The notes beneath the pieces were generated by a model, which was not told the DNA's origin, did not search any database, and saw nothing but the letters and a program-made list of their open reading frames with translations. 64,000 bases of DNA from Streptococcus sp. F0442 (GTDB lineage: Bacteria; Bacillota; Bacilli; Lactobacillales; Streptococcaceae): positions 62,001-126,000 of the forward strand of contig NZ_KB373316.1 of NCBI RefSeq assembly GCF_000314795.2, given 5' to 3'. A program made the translations under genes and the position numbers. Positions 17,708-25,932 of the stretch are shown one piece after another (within the stretch, counting starts at the first letter, position 1; every line of letters starts with the position of its first letter).

Positions 17708-18508
17708 ATGAAGATAAAGAGTGAAAAACTAAAAAGTTTACTGGTCATTGTTGTTTTTTTTATCCTTTTAAGTATTTGTTTCTATAAAAATTTAGAATCA
17801 AATATCAAGGAAATCTACAAGAATAATCATTATACAGGAGAGGTTCGGATCACGAGTCTTTCGCTTACAAGTGAAACAAAACTAGTGATTAATGCTAATT
17901 ATAGCTATTCTGAAACGGTTAATGGGGAAGTCGTCTCTATTCCATTGAAGAAACAAATGATGTTGGAACAAGTCATTTTGCCATATTATCCACCTGTAGC
18001 TAAAGAAGGGCGTTTTGGATTGCTTGGTGATTCAATAGGAATGTATAGTGAGCCTCCTAGCACGTATGTACCCATTCTTGAAAAAGCCCTAGAATTGAAT
18101 CCTGAGAGAAAAAAGTTGGAGCAGGAATTAAAGAAAAAAATAGATCAAAATTCTATCTTAAAAGGATCGAAGGTAGCATTAAAACTTGGTATTTCAAGTA
18201 ATATTAACTATACCGGCGGGATACATTGGCTTGAAGATTACGAGAAACAATCGGCGAAGAGCGGACGGACTGTTCTTGGAGGATGGTATGGTTTTCCGGT
18301 AAAAGAAGCTTTAGATCACGATGTCCTATATGTTCAAGTGACATTACCTAAAGGTGTGAAGAGGGATCATATCCGGTTTAAGGATGAATTAAAAGCGATT
18401 GTAAAAAAATCGAATTTGCCAAATGGTCTTTATGTCTTAGGGACTATGACAGATTCGGATTTTGATAAAGTCGATATTGAAGACAGAGTGATTAAGGAAA
18501 GGGATTAA
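17708..18508 (+). CDS. membrane-anchored extracytoplasmic protein, unknown function
   Basis: A 266-residue protein with one N-terminal membrane helix (LLVIVVFFILLSICFY, residues 11-26) and a large outside domain containing GEVRITSLSLTSETKL, a proline/tyrosine stretch VILPYYPPV and a charged helix around residues 120-150. There is no lipobox. I do not recognise the family. It is AT-rich compared with the housekeeping genes, has a weak ribosome site and lies two bases from the next membrane gene, so the two likely act together. Confidence 0.75.
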   Translation: MKIKSEKLKSLLVIVVFFILLSICFYKNLESNIKEIYKNNHYTGEVRITSLSLTSETKLVINANYSYSETVNGEVVSIPLKKQMMLEQVILPYYPPVAKEGRFGLLGDSIGMYSEPPSTYVPILEKALELNPERKKLEQELKKKIDQNSILKGSKVALKLGISSNINYTGGIHWLEDYEKQSAKSGRTVLGGWYGFPVKEALDHDVLYVQVTLPKGVKRDHIRFKDELKAIVKKSNLPNGLYVLGTMTDSDFDKVDIEDRVIKERD

Positions 18509-18510
18509 AG

Positions 18511-19041
18511 ATGTCAGAAACAAAACAAGAAAGTAATCTTAGTTTAATCTGGGAGCTTGTATTGTATATTATTCTAATTTTTTCAATTGTTGGACTTCCA
18601 TTTTTGAATGGTCATTATTATTCGTATTCTGATGCTTCACAGGTTTTTCTCTTTCGGCAAAGCAACTCAGTATTTTGGGGTCAAGAATTTAAAGGTTTGG
18701 TGAATTCTTACTTTATTATTTCTCTCATACTATTAATTCTTTTACCTGTTATAGCCTATTTTATTCATGATTCTTTTGAGAAAAAAGGGTATCCATTTTT
18801 GGCTAGCCTACAATCGTTTTTGATTCACCTATCTTGTAGTGTTATTCTAATATATGCTGCATTTTCATTAACCATTCAAACAGTATATTATAATTTGGGG
18901 TTTGGTGTTTATCTCTGTCTGCTTATTTATATGGTTCATATGTATAGTGATTTAAAAGATATCAGAAACATGATTGAACAACGAAATTCCTTGAGGGAAG
19001 AGAATCAATTAGAAAATAAAGTTGTTTCAGAGAAAAAATAA
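18511..19041 (+). CDS. four-helix membrane protein, unknown function
   Basis: A 176-residue polytopic protein with about four hydrophobic segments: residues 12-28, 68-86, 98-122 and 127-145. The C-terminal tail is charged and helical (YSDLKDIRNMIEQRN). No recognised motif. It begins two bases after the upstream anchored protein, and both are AT-rich, suggesting a two-gene accessory unit. A terminator follows at 19062. Confidence 0.72.
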   Translation: MSETKQESNLSLIWELVLYIILIFSIVGLPFLNGHYYSYSDASQVFLFRQSNSVFWGQEFKGLVNSYFIISLILLILLPVIAYFIHDSFEKKGYPFLASLQSFLIHLSCSVILIYAAFSLTIQTVYYNLGFGVYLCLLIYMVHMYSDLKDIRNMIEQRNSLREENQLENKVVSEKK

Positions 19042-19061
19042 ACATTCCTCATTTTCAAACC

Positions 19062-19083
19062 AGAGCCGTCAGGCTCTTTTTTG
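19062..19083 (+). terminator. terminator after the two-gene membrane unit
   Basis: AGAGCC/GGCTCT stem with a GTCA loop and six-base T-run. Confidence 0.8.
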
Positions 19084-19111
19084 TGAGAAATTGCACTTTT
19101 CTATGGTCGCC

Positions 19112-19137
19112 ACTAGATTTTTTACTGAAAATCTAGT
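19112..19137. promoter_or_regulatory. inverted repeat upstream of gpmA
   Basis: Perfect 10-bp inverted repeat ACTAGATTTT/AAAATCTAGT with a 6-base loop, 57 bases before the gpmA ATG. A TTGCAC at 19091 would place its -10 inside the left arm, so this could be an operator; a leader hairpin is equally possible. Confidence 0.45.
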
Positions 19138-19193
19138 AGAATAAAATAGATAAACGGGGGGAAACCTCGGAGAATAAAAAGGAGATCCATCTA

Positions 19194-19886
19194 ATGGTAA
19201 AATTGGTTTTTGCTCGCCACGGTGAGTCTGAATGGAACAAAGCTAACCTTTTCACTGGTTGGGCTGATGTTGATTTGTCTGAAAAAGGTACACAACAAGC
19301 GATCGACGCTGGTAAATTGATCAAAGAAGCTGGTATCGAATTTGACCAAGCTTACACTTCAGTATTGAAACGTGCGATCAAAACTACTAACTTGGCTCTT
19401 GAAGCTTCTGACCAATTGTGGGTTCCAGTTGAAAAATCATGGCGCTTGAACGAACGTCACTACGGTGGTTTGACTGGTAAAAACAAAGCAGAAGCTGCTG
19501 AACAATTTGGTGATGAACAAGTTCACATCTGGCGTCGTTCATACGATGTATTGCCTCCTGCAATGGACCGTGATGATGAACACTCAGCACACACTGACCG
19601 TCGTTACGCTTCACTTGATGACTCAGTGATTCCAGATGCTGAAAACTTGAAAGTGACGTTGGAACGCGCCCTTCCATTCTGGGAAGATAAAATCGCTCCA
19701 GCTCTTAAAGATGGTAAAAACGTATTCGTAGGAGCACACGGTAACTCAATCCGTGCCCTTGTTAAACACATCAAACAGTTGTCAGACGACGAAATCATGG
19801 ATGTGGAAATCCCTAACTTCCCACCATTGGTATTCGAATTTGACGAAAAATTGAACGTAGTTTCTGAATACTATCTTGGAAAATAA
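19194..19886 (+). CDS. gpmA: 2,3-bisphosphoglycerate-dependent phosphoglycerate mutase
   Basis: Glycolytic enzyme interconverting 3- and 2-phosphoglycerate through a phosphohistidine. The 230-residue protein begins [20 protein letters not shown] with the catalytic His, has [16 protein letters not shown] near residue 85 and the second histidine in [16 protein letters not shown] near 180. Codon use is highly biased, as expected for an abundant enzyme. A strong AAAAGGAGA site precedes it. Its last 107 codons are repeated almost exactly at 20887-21210. Confidence 0.97.
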   Translation: MVKLVFARHGESEWNKANLFTGWADVDLSEKGTQQAIDAGKLIKEAGIEFDQAYTSVLKRAIKTTNLALEASDQLWVPVEKSWRLNERHYGGLTGKNKAEAAEQFGDEQVHIWRRSYDVLPPAMDRDDEHSAHTDRRYASLDDSVIPDAENLKVTLERALPFWEDKIAPALKDGKNVFVGAHGNSIRALVKHIKQLSDDEIMDVEIPNFPPLVFEFDEKLNVVSEYYLGK

Positions 19887-19900
19887 CTATAAAAGATAAA

Positions 19901-19926
19901 AGGCGGGATTTATTCCGCCTTTTTTT
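19901..19926 (+). terminator. terminator of gpmA
   Basis: AGGCGG/CCGCCT stem followed by a run of seven T, 14 bases after the gpmA stop. Confidence 0.88.
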
Positions 19927-19982
19927 GAGAAGTGACTCTCGGTTTGCCTCACTTTGTAAGGTGAGATGAACCAAGGAGATAA

Positions 19983-20312
19983 TTAGTTTAGAATTTCGAT
20001 ATACTCCAGTCCCCAATTTTCAATGGCATCTAGGACACCTTGAAATTTTCTACCCATTTCAGTTAGACTGTATTCGACCCGTGGGGGAACTTCAGCATAG
20101 ACTTTACGCTCCACGATTTTATCATTCTCGAGCTGTCTGAGGTGTCGTGTTAGAATGGTTTGGGTAATGCCAGGAATTAGACGTTGTAGTTCATTAAAAC
20201 GCTTAGTCCCCGTACTGAGTTGATAGATGATGACTAGAGCCCATTTGCCTGTTAGTACACGCTGTGTCGTTGCAAAAGGACAAATTCCGTATTCACTGAC
20301 TTTGGTTACCAT
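19983..20312 (-). CDS. HxlR-family transcriptional regulator
   Basis: A 109-residue winged-helix regulator of the HxlR (DUF24) family, whose members often sense aldehydes, quinones or diamide through an N-terminal cysteine. The typical start CPFATTQRVLTGKWALVIIY is present, with the single sensor-like Cys near residue 11, then RFNELQRLIPGITQTILTRH as recognition region and RVEYSLTEMGR. It is divergent from the SnoaL-like gene, with a palindrome between them, so it probably controls that gene. Both genes lie between the two gpmA 3' ends and look acquired. Confidence 0.92.
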   Translation of the reverse strand: MVTKVSEYGICPFATTQRVLTGKWALVIIYQLSTGTKRFNELQRLIPGITQTILTRHLRQLENDKIVERKVYAEVPPRVEYSLTEMGRKFQGVLDAIENWGLEYIEILN

Positions 20313-20346
20313 AATTCCTCCAAATTTTTTAAAAATATTCTCTTAT

Positions 20347-20376
20347 TTGACAATAATAGTATCGTATTTGATACTA
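20347..20376. promoter_or_regulatory. HxlR operator and divergent promoter region
   Basis: The palindrome TAGTATCGTATTTGATACTA (20357-20376) lies between the divergent HxlR and SnoaL-like genes. A TTGACA at 20347-20352 would put its -10 inside the right half of the palindrome, so a bound dimer would block transcription of the SnoaL-like gene. Confidence 0.65.
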
Positions 20377-20457
20377 GATAACAATAAAGTGCCTACTTGT
20401 CTTTTTGTTAGTAAGTGATAAAATTATATCATAAATAAGAGAAACGAGGAGTAACTC

Positions 20458-20847
20458 ATGTCAGTAAATTTAGAAATTTTTTATGCATATAACAATGGTC
20501 TTATAACAGGTGATTTTCCAGCTGTTTTTGAGACTATGGCAGATGATATCATCTGGCACCAGCCAGGTCAGCATAGTAATTCCGGTACAGTTGTTGGAAA
20601 AGAAGCACTTGGAGCACACTTGGCTCAATTTTCAGAAAAAACAAACGGTACCTTCAAAGTATTGACTAACTGGGTGTCTGAAAATATTGACCTTGTAGCA
20701 GCCAATGTGACCTTTGTCGGAACTCGCCCAGACGGCGAGGAACTCAACATGAATGGTATTGATCTTTTTCGCATGGATGATGGAAAGATCAAGGAAGTTT
20801 GGCTCTTTTCATCAGATCAAGCAGTAGAAGATGCTTTCTGGGGTTAG
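20458..20847 (+). CDS. SnoaL-like / NTF2-fold protein
   Basis: A 129-residue single-domain protein of the NTF2-like SnoaL group, a small alpha+beta cone that binds or isomerises small hydrophobic molecules. Features include a N-terminal helix with YAYNNGLITGDFPAVFETMADD, the DIIWHQPGQHSNSG strand and the final GIDLFRMDDGKIKEVWLF typical of the family. Ribosome site ACGAGGAG is good. Pairing with a divergent HxlR regulator suggests a role in handling a reactive or toxic small molecule; the substrate is unknown. Confidence 0.85.
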   Translation: MSVNLEIFYAYNNGLITGDFPAVFETMADDIIWHQPGQHSNSGTVVGKEALGAHLAQFSEKTNGTFKVLTNWVSENIDLVAANVTFVGTRPDGEELNMNGIDLFRMDDGKIKEVWLFSSDQAVEDAFWG

Positions 20848-20886
20848 ACAGTAAATTAATCTAGAATCTGAAATGAAATTTGATTT

Positions 20887-21210
20887 ATGGATCGCGATGA
20901 TGAGCACTCAGCACACACTGACCGTCGTTACGCTTCACTTGACGACTCAGTCATTCCAGATGCTGAAAACTTGAAAGTGACTTTGGAACGCGCTCTTCCA
21001 TTCTGGGAAGATAAAATCGCTCCAGCTCTTAAAGATGGTAAAAACGTATTCGTAGGAGCACACGGTAACTCAATCCGTGCCCTTGTAAAACACATCAAAG
21101 GTTTGTCAGACGACGAAATCATGGATGTGGAAATCCCTAACTTCCCACCATTGGTATTTGAATTTGACGAAAAATTGAACGTTGTAAAAGAATACTATCT
21201 TGGAAAGTAA
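20887..21210 (+). pseudogene. truncated duplicate of the gpmA 3' half
   Basis: The frame encodes 107 residues that match the last 107 residues of GpmA (from [12 protein letters not shown] to EYYLGK) with only two visible replacements (Gln to Gly before LSDDE, Ser to Lys before EYYLGK). It lacks the N-terminal catalytic RHGE segment and has no ribosome site, so it cannot be a mutase. It is followed by its own terminator. With the intact gene it brackets the hxlR/SnoaL pair, marking that pair as an insertion. Confidence 0.9.
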
Positions 21211-21234
21211 GATAACATAATTTGTTATCCATAA

Positions 21235-21261
21235 AAAAAGCTGACTTCAGTCAGCTTTTTT
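21235..21261 (+). terminator. terminator after the gpmA fragment
   Basis: AAAAAGCTGAC/GTCAGCTTTTT stem with a TTCA loop, able to work in both directions. Confidence 0.88.
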
Positions 21262-21316
21262 GTTTGTCCGTCGCAGACCTAGCTGTTTTTTGGTTTTCAG
21301 GGACTCCTAAAAATGA

Positions 21317-21322
21317 TATAAT
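21317..21322 (+). promoter_or_regulatory. extended -10 promoter of metG
   Basis: TATAAT preceded by TGA, 47 bases before the metG ATG. No T-box leader is visible in the short 5' region. Confidence 0.65.
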
Positions 21323-21368
21323 GAAGTGTTATTACATAAGGTTTCATTAGCCTTGAAAGGAAAAGAAA

Positions 21369-23360
21369 ATGACAAAATCATTCTACATCACAACCCCTAT
21401 CTATTACCCATCTGGTAAATTGCATATTGGTTCAGCTTATACAACCATCGCCTGTGACGTCTTGGCGCGTTACAAACGCATGATGAACTACGATGTTTTC
21501 TACCTGACTGGTCTCGACGAGCATGGTCAAAAGATCCAGCAAAAAGCAGAAGAAGCTGGCATCACGCCGCAAGCTTATGTGGATGGGATGGCGGTTGGAG
21601 TGAAGGAACTCTGGCAATTACTCGATATCTCATACGATAAATTCATCCGTACGACAGACGACTACCATGAAAAAGTGGTGGCCCAAGTCTTCGAACGCTT
21701 GCTGGCTCAAGATGACATCTACCTGGGTGAATACTCTGGTTGGTATTCAGTCTCTGATGAAGAGTTCTTTACAGAAAGCCAATTGGCTGAGGTTTACCGT
21801 GATGAGAATGGCAAGGTCATCGGTGGGGTAGCCCCATCAGGCCATGAAGTAGAATGGGTTTCTGAAGAATCTTATTTCCTTCGCCTCAGCAAATACCAAG
21901 ACCGCTTGGTGGAATTTTTCAAATCCCAACCGGATTTCATCACGCCGGATGGTCGTCTCAATGAAATATTGAAAAACTTTATCGAACCCGGTTTGGAAGA
22001 TTTAGCGGTATCTCGGACCACCTTTACTTGGGGAGTTCCAGTACCATCCAATCCAAAACACGTGGTCTACGTTTGGTTTGACGCCCTGCTCAACTATGTG
22101 ACAGCTCTTGGTTATGATCAAGAGCAGCATGGCAACTTTGACAAGTTCTGGAACGGAACAGTCTTCCACATGGTCGGAAAAGACATCCTTCGTTTCCACT
22201 CCATCTACTGGCCAATCCTTCTCATGATGCTCGATATCAAGTTGCCAGAACGTTTGATTGCCCATGGTTGGTTTGTCATGAAAGACGGTAAGATGTCTAA
22301 GTCTAAAGGAAATGTCATCTACCCAGAGATGTTGGTTGAGCGCTATGGTTTAGATCCACTTCGCTACTACCTCATGCGTAGCCTTCCTGTTGGTTCAGAC
22401 GGGACCTTCACTCCAGAAGACTATGTAGGCCGCATCAACTATGAATTGGCCAATGACCTTGGAAACCTCCTCAACCGGACGGTAGCCATGATCAACAAGT
22501 ACTTTGGTGGTCAAGTTCCAGCTTATGTCGAAAACATCAATACATTTGATGCAGATTTGGCTAAGGTGGTTGAAGAAAACATCGCTGAATACCACAAGCA
22601 AATGAACGCGGTTGATTACCCACGCGCTTTAGAAGCCGTATGGAACATCATCTCTCGTACCAACAAATACATCGACGAGACAGCTCCTTGGGTCCTTGCC
22701 AAAGAAGATGGTGACAAGGAACAATTGGCAGCGGTCATGGCGCACTTGGCAGCTAGCCTTCGTGTCGTGGCTCATTTGATCCAACCATTCATGATGAACA
22801 CCTCAAATGCCATCATGGAGCAACTTGGCTTGGGCTTGGACTTCGATCTTGAAAACTTGACTCTAGCAGGCTTCCCTGAAAATGTCACAGTGGTGGCCAA
22901 AGGAACTCCAATCTTCCCACGTCTCGACATGGAAGAAGAAATTGCCTACATCCAATCTCAAATGACTGCTGGAAAACCACAAGAAAAAGAATGGATTCCA
23001 GAAGAAGTGGAACTCAAGTCGGAAAAAGATGAGATCAAATTTGAAGACTTTGACAAGGTTGAAATCCGTGTAGCAGAGGTCAAAGAAGTGGAACGCGTCG
23101 AAGGATCAGACAAACTGCTTCGCTTCCGCCTTGACGCTGGTGACGGTGAAGATCGTCAAATCCTCTCTGGTATCGCGAAATTCTATCCAAATGAACAAGA
23201 ATTGGTTGGCAAGAAACTCCAAATCGTGGCCAACCTCAAACCACGTAAGATGATGAAGAAATATGTCAGCCAAGGCATGATTCTTTCCGCAGAACACGGA
23301 GATCAATTAACGGTCCTAACCGTAGATTCATCTGTACCAAATGGAAGCATCATCGGTTAA
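21369..23360 (+). CDS. metG: methionyl-tRNA synthetase
   Basis: Charges tRNA-Met. The 663-residue class I synthetase has the HIGH-like [13 protein letters not shown] near residue 13, the KMSKS motif as [10 protein letters not shown] near 305, the anticodon-binding helical domain, and a C-terminal tRNA-binding OB domain ([18 protein letters not shown] to the end) used for dimerisation. There is no zinc-knuckle cysteine set visible in the connective region, as in the shorter Firmicute type. ATG follows GAAAGGAAAAGAAA. A structured repeat starts 28 bases after the stop. Confidence 0.97.
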   Translation: MTKSFYITTPIYYPSGKLHIGSAYTTIACDVLARYKRMMNYDVFYLTGLDEHGQKIQQKAEEAGITPQAYVDGMAVGVKELWQLLDISYDKFIRTTDDYHEKVVAQVFERLLAQDDIYLGEYSGWYSVSDEEFFTESQLAEVYRDENGKVIGGVAPSGHEVEWVSEESYFLRLSKYQDRLVEFFKSQPDFITPDGRLNEILKNFIEPGLEDLAVSRTTFTWGVPVPSNPKHVVYVWFDALLNYVTALGYDQEQHGNFDKFWNGTVFHMVGKDILRFHSIYWPILLMMLDIKLPERLIAHGWFVMKDGKMSKSKGNVIYPEMLVERYGLDPLRYYLMRSLPVGSDGTFTPEDYVGRINYELANDLGNLLNRTVAMINKYFGGQVPAYVENINTFDADLAKVVEENIAEYHKQMNAVDYPRALEAVWNIISRTNKYIDETAPWVLAKEDGDKEQLAAVMAHLAASLRVVAHLIQPFMMNTSNAIMEQLGLGLDFDLENLTLAGFPENVTVVAKGTPIFPRLDMEEEIAYIQSQMTAGKPQEKEWIPEEVELKSEKDEIKFEDFDKVEIRVAEVKEVERVEGSDKLLRFRLDAGDGEDRQILSGIAKFYPNEQELVGKKLQIVANLKPRKMMKKYVSQGMILSAEHGDQLTVLTVDSSVPNGSIIG

Positions 23361-23388
23361 ACGATAGACAAAGAAAAAATCATCTAAA

Positions 23389-23525
23389 AAACTTTCCTTA
23401 GGTGAGTACGGACGTCAGCGAACTTCGAAGAAGTTCCATGACTTAGTTTTGGACCTAAGGTTCCAAAACTCCCGAGTGCTAGAAACAAAAGTGTTTCTAG
23501 CACTTTTCTCACGGCGGAAAGTTTC
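23389..23525 (+). repeat. structured repeat type 1, copy 1
   Basis: About 137 bp bounded by AAACTTTCC and GGAAAGTTT inverted ends. Inside: GTGAG/CTCAC inner pair; hairpin H1 at 23414-23442 (GTCA-GAACTTC/GAAGTTC-TGAC); H2 at 23445-23470 (AGTTTTGGA/TCCAAAACT with loop CCTAAGGT); H3 at 23475-23504 (13-bp stem, AAAG loop). The H2 loop CCTAAGG is complementary to CCTTAGG at 23396-23402, allowing a pseudoknot. Other copies are at 37867 (+) and 56102 (-). No coding potential. Confidence 0.9.
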
Positions 23526-23610
23526 AGTAAATGATTGAATAATTCTTACGAATAAATTTTTAGATTTTATAGGATTAATTTGATTTGTAAGGAAGAACAT
23601 GTCGTCTACG

Positions 23611-23678
23611 CTCTCAAGCACTCCCTCGGGAGTGCTTTTGTTGTGACGATACATGTCCTATTCATCTGGCCGGTATTA
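23611..23678. repeat. duplicate of terminator plus HTH-gene tail (left boundary of insert)
   Basis: The segment from AAGCACTCC through CGGTATT matches 24904-24966 at 56 of 63 positions. The right-hand copy is the terminator and last codons of the minus-strand HTH gene; this left-hand copy keeps the hairpin and reads YRPDE-stop on the minus strand but has no gene attached. The two copies bracket the EcsC-like gene. The rest of the 477-base gap (23361-23837) holds the structured repeat and AT-rich sequence with no further gene. Confidence 0.8.
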
Positions 23679-23837
23679 GAAGATTTATGAGCTCATATTT
23701 TTTCTAGTAAATTCTACTTATCTACAATTTAAAATATTTATATATCCATTGACAAAATTATCTCCATGTAGGATAATTTAGATATAGATTTTGTTTCATC
23801 TATAGAATTATTTGAAGAAAAGTTTAGGAGATTTGTT

Positions 23838-24815
23838 ATGGCTTTTTGGGATGATATTGTCAAGGGAGCAGGCGATATTGCAAATGGGACTTTAAAAGTT
23901 GTTGGAGATGGAGTGAATGCTACAACGAAAATTGTTGGAGATGGATTTAACACAACGACTAAAGTTGTAGGTGATATCGCAAATAGTACTTCAAAAGAAA
24001 TTGGTAAAGCATTTAATGGTGCAAAAGAGAAAATTAACGATAGACCGGAAGATATGGCTATTAAGGTATTAGAGCAAGTTGCTAAAATACCAGTTGTTAA
24101 AGTTGATAGAAATCAATTTCTTATGGATAAGTTTGGAAAAGGATTGAGCAGAGATCAGGTAAATCAACTATTATTAGACGGTCCAGTAAACATGGTTGAC
24201 AAAGAACGATTGGATAAAGTTGCAAAAACATGTATTATGGATAATGTATTGATGGCAAGCGGAGCATCTGTATTAGCGGGATTACCAGGAGGAGTCGCTA
24301 TGGCAATTACAATCCCTGCTGATGTTGCACAATATTATGCAATGTCTTTAAAATTAGCTCAAGAGCTGGGTTATATCTATGGTTTCCAATATTTATGGTC
24401 TGAAAAAGATAAGCTAACAGAAGAGGCACAAGATACATTGTTACTTTACTTGGGCATTATGTTGGGTGTATCAGGAGCTGCTGCAATCTTACGTGCAGGT
24501 GGAGTAGCGATTGGAAAACAGGCTTTAAAATCAATTCCTCAAAAAGCTTTAACTAAAACAATGTATTATCCAATTTTGAAAAAAGTTCTAAAAATCTTTG
24601 GAATTAGTCTTACTAAAGGAACTTTTGCAAAAGGAGTTTCTAAAGTATTGCCGGTTGTTTCAGGTGTAATTTCAGGCGGAATGACATTTGCTACTATGAA
24701 ACCTATGGGAGAGAACTTGCAAAAAGAACTTTCTAAGATGATTAATTATGATACAAAACAATATGAACAAGATCTTGAATCGATTCGTAAAGAAGCTGAA
24801 GTTATAGAGGAGTAA
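23838..24815 (+). CDS. EcsC-family-like membrane-associated protein with hendecad repeats
   Basis: A 325-residue protein starting MAFWDDIVKGAGDIANG. Residues 17-62 are four 11-residue repeats (pattern TKVVGDGVNTT) also visible as 33-bp repeats in the DNA; such hendecads form amphipathic membrane-surface helices. The remainder resembles the EcsC family (LPGGVAMAITIPADVAQYYAMS, LGYIYGF), with glycine/alanine-rich hydrophobic stretches around residues 135-165, 205-225 and 270-290. ATG follows TTTAGGAG. It is AT-rich and flanked by duplicated boundary DNA, so it looks acquired. Function unknown; EcsC-like proteins turn up in accessory and defence regions, but that is context only. Confidence 0.72.
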   Translation: MAFWDDIVKGAGDIANGTLKVVGDGVNATTKIVGDGFNTTTKVVGDIANSTSKEIGKAFNGAKEKINDRPEDMAIKVLEQVAKIPVVKVDRNQFLMDKFGKGLSRDQVNQLLLDGPVNMVDKERLDKVAKTCIMDNVLMASGASVLAGLPGGVAMAITIPADVAQYYAMSLKLAQELGYIYGFQYLWSEKDKLTEEAQDTLLLYLGIMLGVSGAAAILRAGGVAIGKQALKSIPQKALTKTMYYPILKKVLKIFGISLTKGTFAKGVSKVLPVVSGVISGGMTFATMKPMGENLQKELSKMINYDTKQYEQDLESIRKEAEVIEE

Positions 24816-24901
24816 ATTTATAAAACTTCTTAAGTTCAAATGAATAATATAACTTAATTAATCAATAAGATTTAGTATTATTTAACAGACCACTATAGAA
24901 G

Positions 24902-24930
24902 AAAAGCACTCCTGCGGGAGTGCTTTTCTT
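24902..24930. terminator. bidirectional terminator between EcsC-like and HTH genes
   Basis: Perfect 11-bp stem AAAAGCACTCC/GGAGTGCTTTT with a TGCG loop serves the convergent genes on both sides. A near-identical hairpin is at 23616-23638. Confidence 0.88.
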
Positions 24931-24945
24931 ATGACGATACATGTT

Positions 24946-25152
24946 CTATTCATCTGGCTGGTATTCCAGGATATCTCCTGGCTGGCAGTTGAGTTCTTTG
25001 CAGATGGCTTCAAGGGTAGTGAAGCGGATGGCTTTGGCCTTGCCGGTTTTGAGGATGGAGAGGTTGGCTGTGGTGATGCCGATTTTGTCGGCTAGCTCGT
25101 TGGATTTCATCTTTCGCTTGGCTAGCATGACATCTAGATTGACGATAATCAT
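24946..25152 (-). CDS. Cro/CI-type HTH regulator
   Basis: A 68-residue single-domain XRE protein of the YozG type: IVNLDVMLAKRKMKSNELAD, then KIGITTANLSILKTGKAKAI as the recognition helices, ending CQPGDILEYQPDE. It starts 10 bases after the DUF2975 gene on the same strand; these two families are commonly encoded together, with the HTH protein regulating the pair. Its ribosome site is AAGGAGG. Its 3' end is duplicated at 23650-23678. Confidence 0.92.
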   Translation of the reverse strand: MIIVNLDVMLAKRKMKSNELADKIGITTANLSILKTGKAKAIRFTTLEAICKELNCQPGDILEYQPDE

Positions 25153-25162
25153 GGCAACCTCC

Positions 25163-25684
25163 TTAAATGGTTAGCTCATTTTCTTCAGCAATCTCAATCC
25201 CTCTCTCTAAAATCTTGCCAGAGACCCAGACGATTGGAACGGCAAGGAGAAGCCCTGTGTTAAAGGTAAATTGGAAGGTGAAGGGAAGGAGATAAGCATT
25301 TCCACTGGTTTCAAGTGTGCCAGACATAAAGGACAAGACCAAGAGAATCTTCCAAGCTCGGTTGCAAAGATCAATGTTGGAGTGAGAAAAGATCTTTTCT
25401 TGGTAGAGATTTTGGAGGAAGCTGCGAATGGTGATGAGAAGGTAAATATAGATAGCGCTTGAGGCTAGTGGGAAGAGCAACTGCCAGAGGGGTTGCGGAT
25501 GTTGGGGAAAGAGCTGGATGCCATTCGCATCAAAGGACAAGCGACCTGATTGAATGAGATCTTTAAACACTCCCATCCGGGAAAGCAGGTGGACGACCAG
25601 TGCAGCCACGGTCATAAAGCCACAGAAGTAAATGAAAGCCGTTAAGACTTCAATGACATTTTTTAAGGTTTTTGAGTTTTTCAT
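25163..25684 (-). CDS. DUF2975 membrane protein
   Basis: A 173-residue protein with four membrane helices (about 10-30, 55-80, 100-120, 135-155), matching DUF2975. Function is not established; the family is nearly always next to a small XRE regulator as here. Ribosome site AAGGAGG, promoter probably in the AT-rich stretch 25685-25800. That 248-base gap shared with the next gene otherwise holds only the promoter of the DUF6287 gene. Confidence 0.87.
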   Translation of the reverse strand: MKNSKTLKNVIEVLTAFIYFCGFMTVAALVVHLLSRMGVFKDLIQSGRLSFDANGIQLFPQHPQPLWQLLFPLASSAIYIYLLITIRSFLQNLYQEKIFSHSNIDLCNRAWKILLVLSFMSGTLETSGNAYLLPFTFQFTFNTGLLLAVPIVWVSGKILERGIEIAEENELTI

Positions 25685-25870
25685 CGCAAGCCTCCTTGAA
25701 GTTTATTTATTTTTCACTTATAGTATACTCCTTATAAAAAATAAGTCAATAAAAAAGTATCGAAAAACGATAAAAAAATAATGTTAAACATAATATTATT
25801 TTTGAGAAACAGGTATTATTTACCACAACTAGTCAGTTTAAACCTAGAAAACCACTACATAGAGGGGAAT

Positions 25871-25899
25871 TTTACTATACTTTCGATTTAGGGTATACT
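25871..25899 (+). promoter_or_regulatory. promoter of the DUF6287 gene
   Basis: TTTACT (25871-25876) and TATACT (25894-25899) with a 17-base spacer, 34 bases before the ATG. Confidence 0.7.
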
Positions 25900-25932
25900 A
25901 GTGTAAAGATCTTATTCCATGGAGGTAGTAAA

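Noticed and set aside
21262-21368. T-box riboswitch in the metG leader
   Set aside because: The leader after the -10 is only about 40 bases, with no T-box sequence or specifier stem.
23389-23525. Structured repeat as a CRISPR-like array or tRNA
   Set aside because: Single units far apart with no spacers; no acceptor/T-loop pattern and no CCA-adjacent stem.
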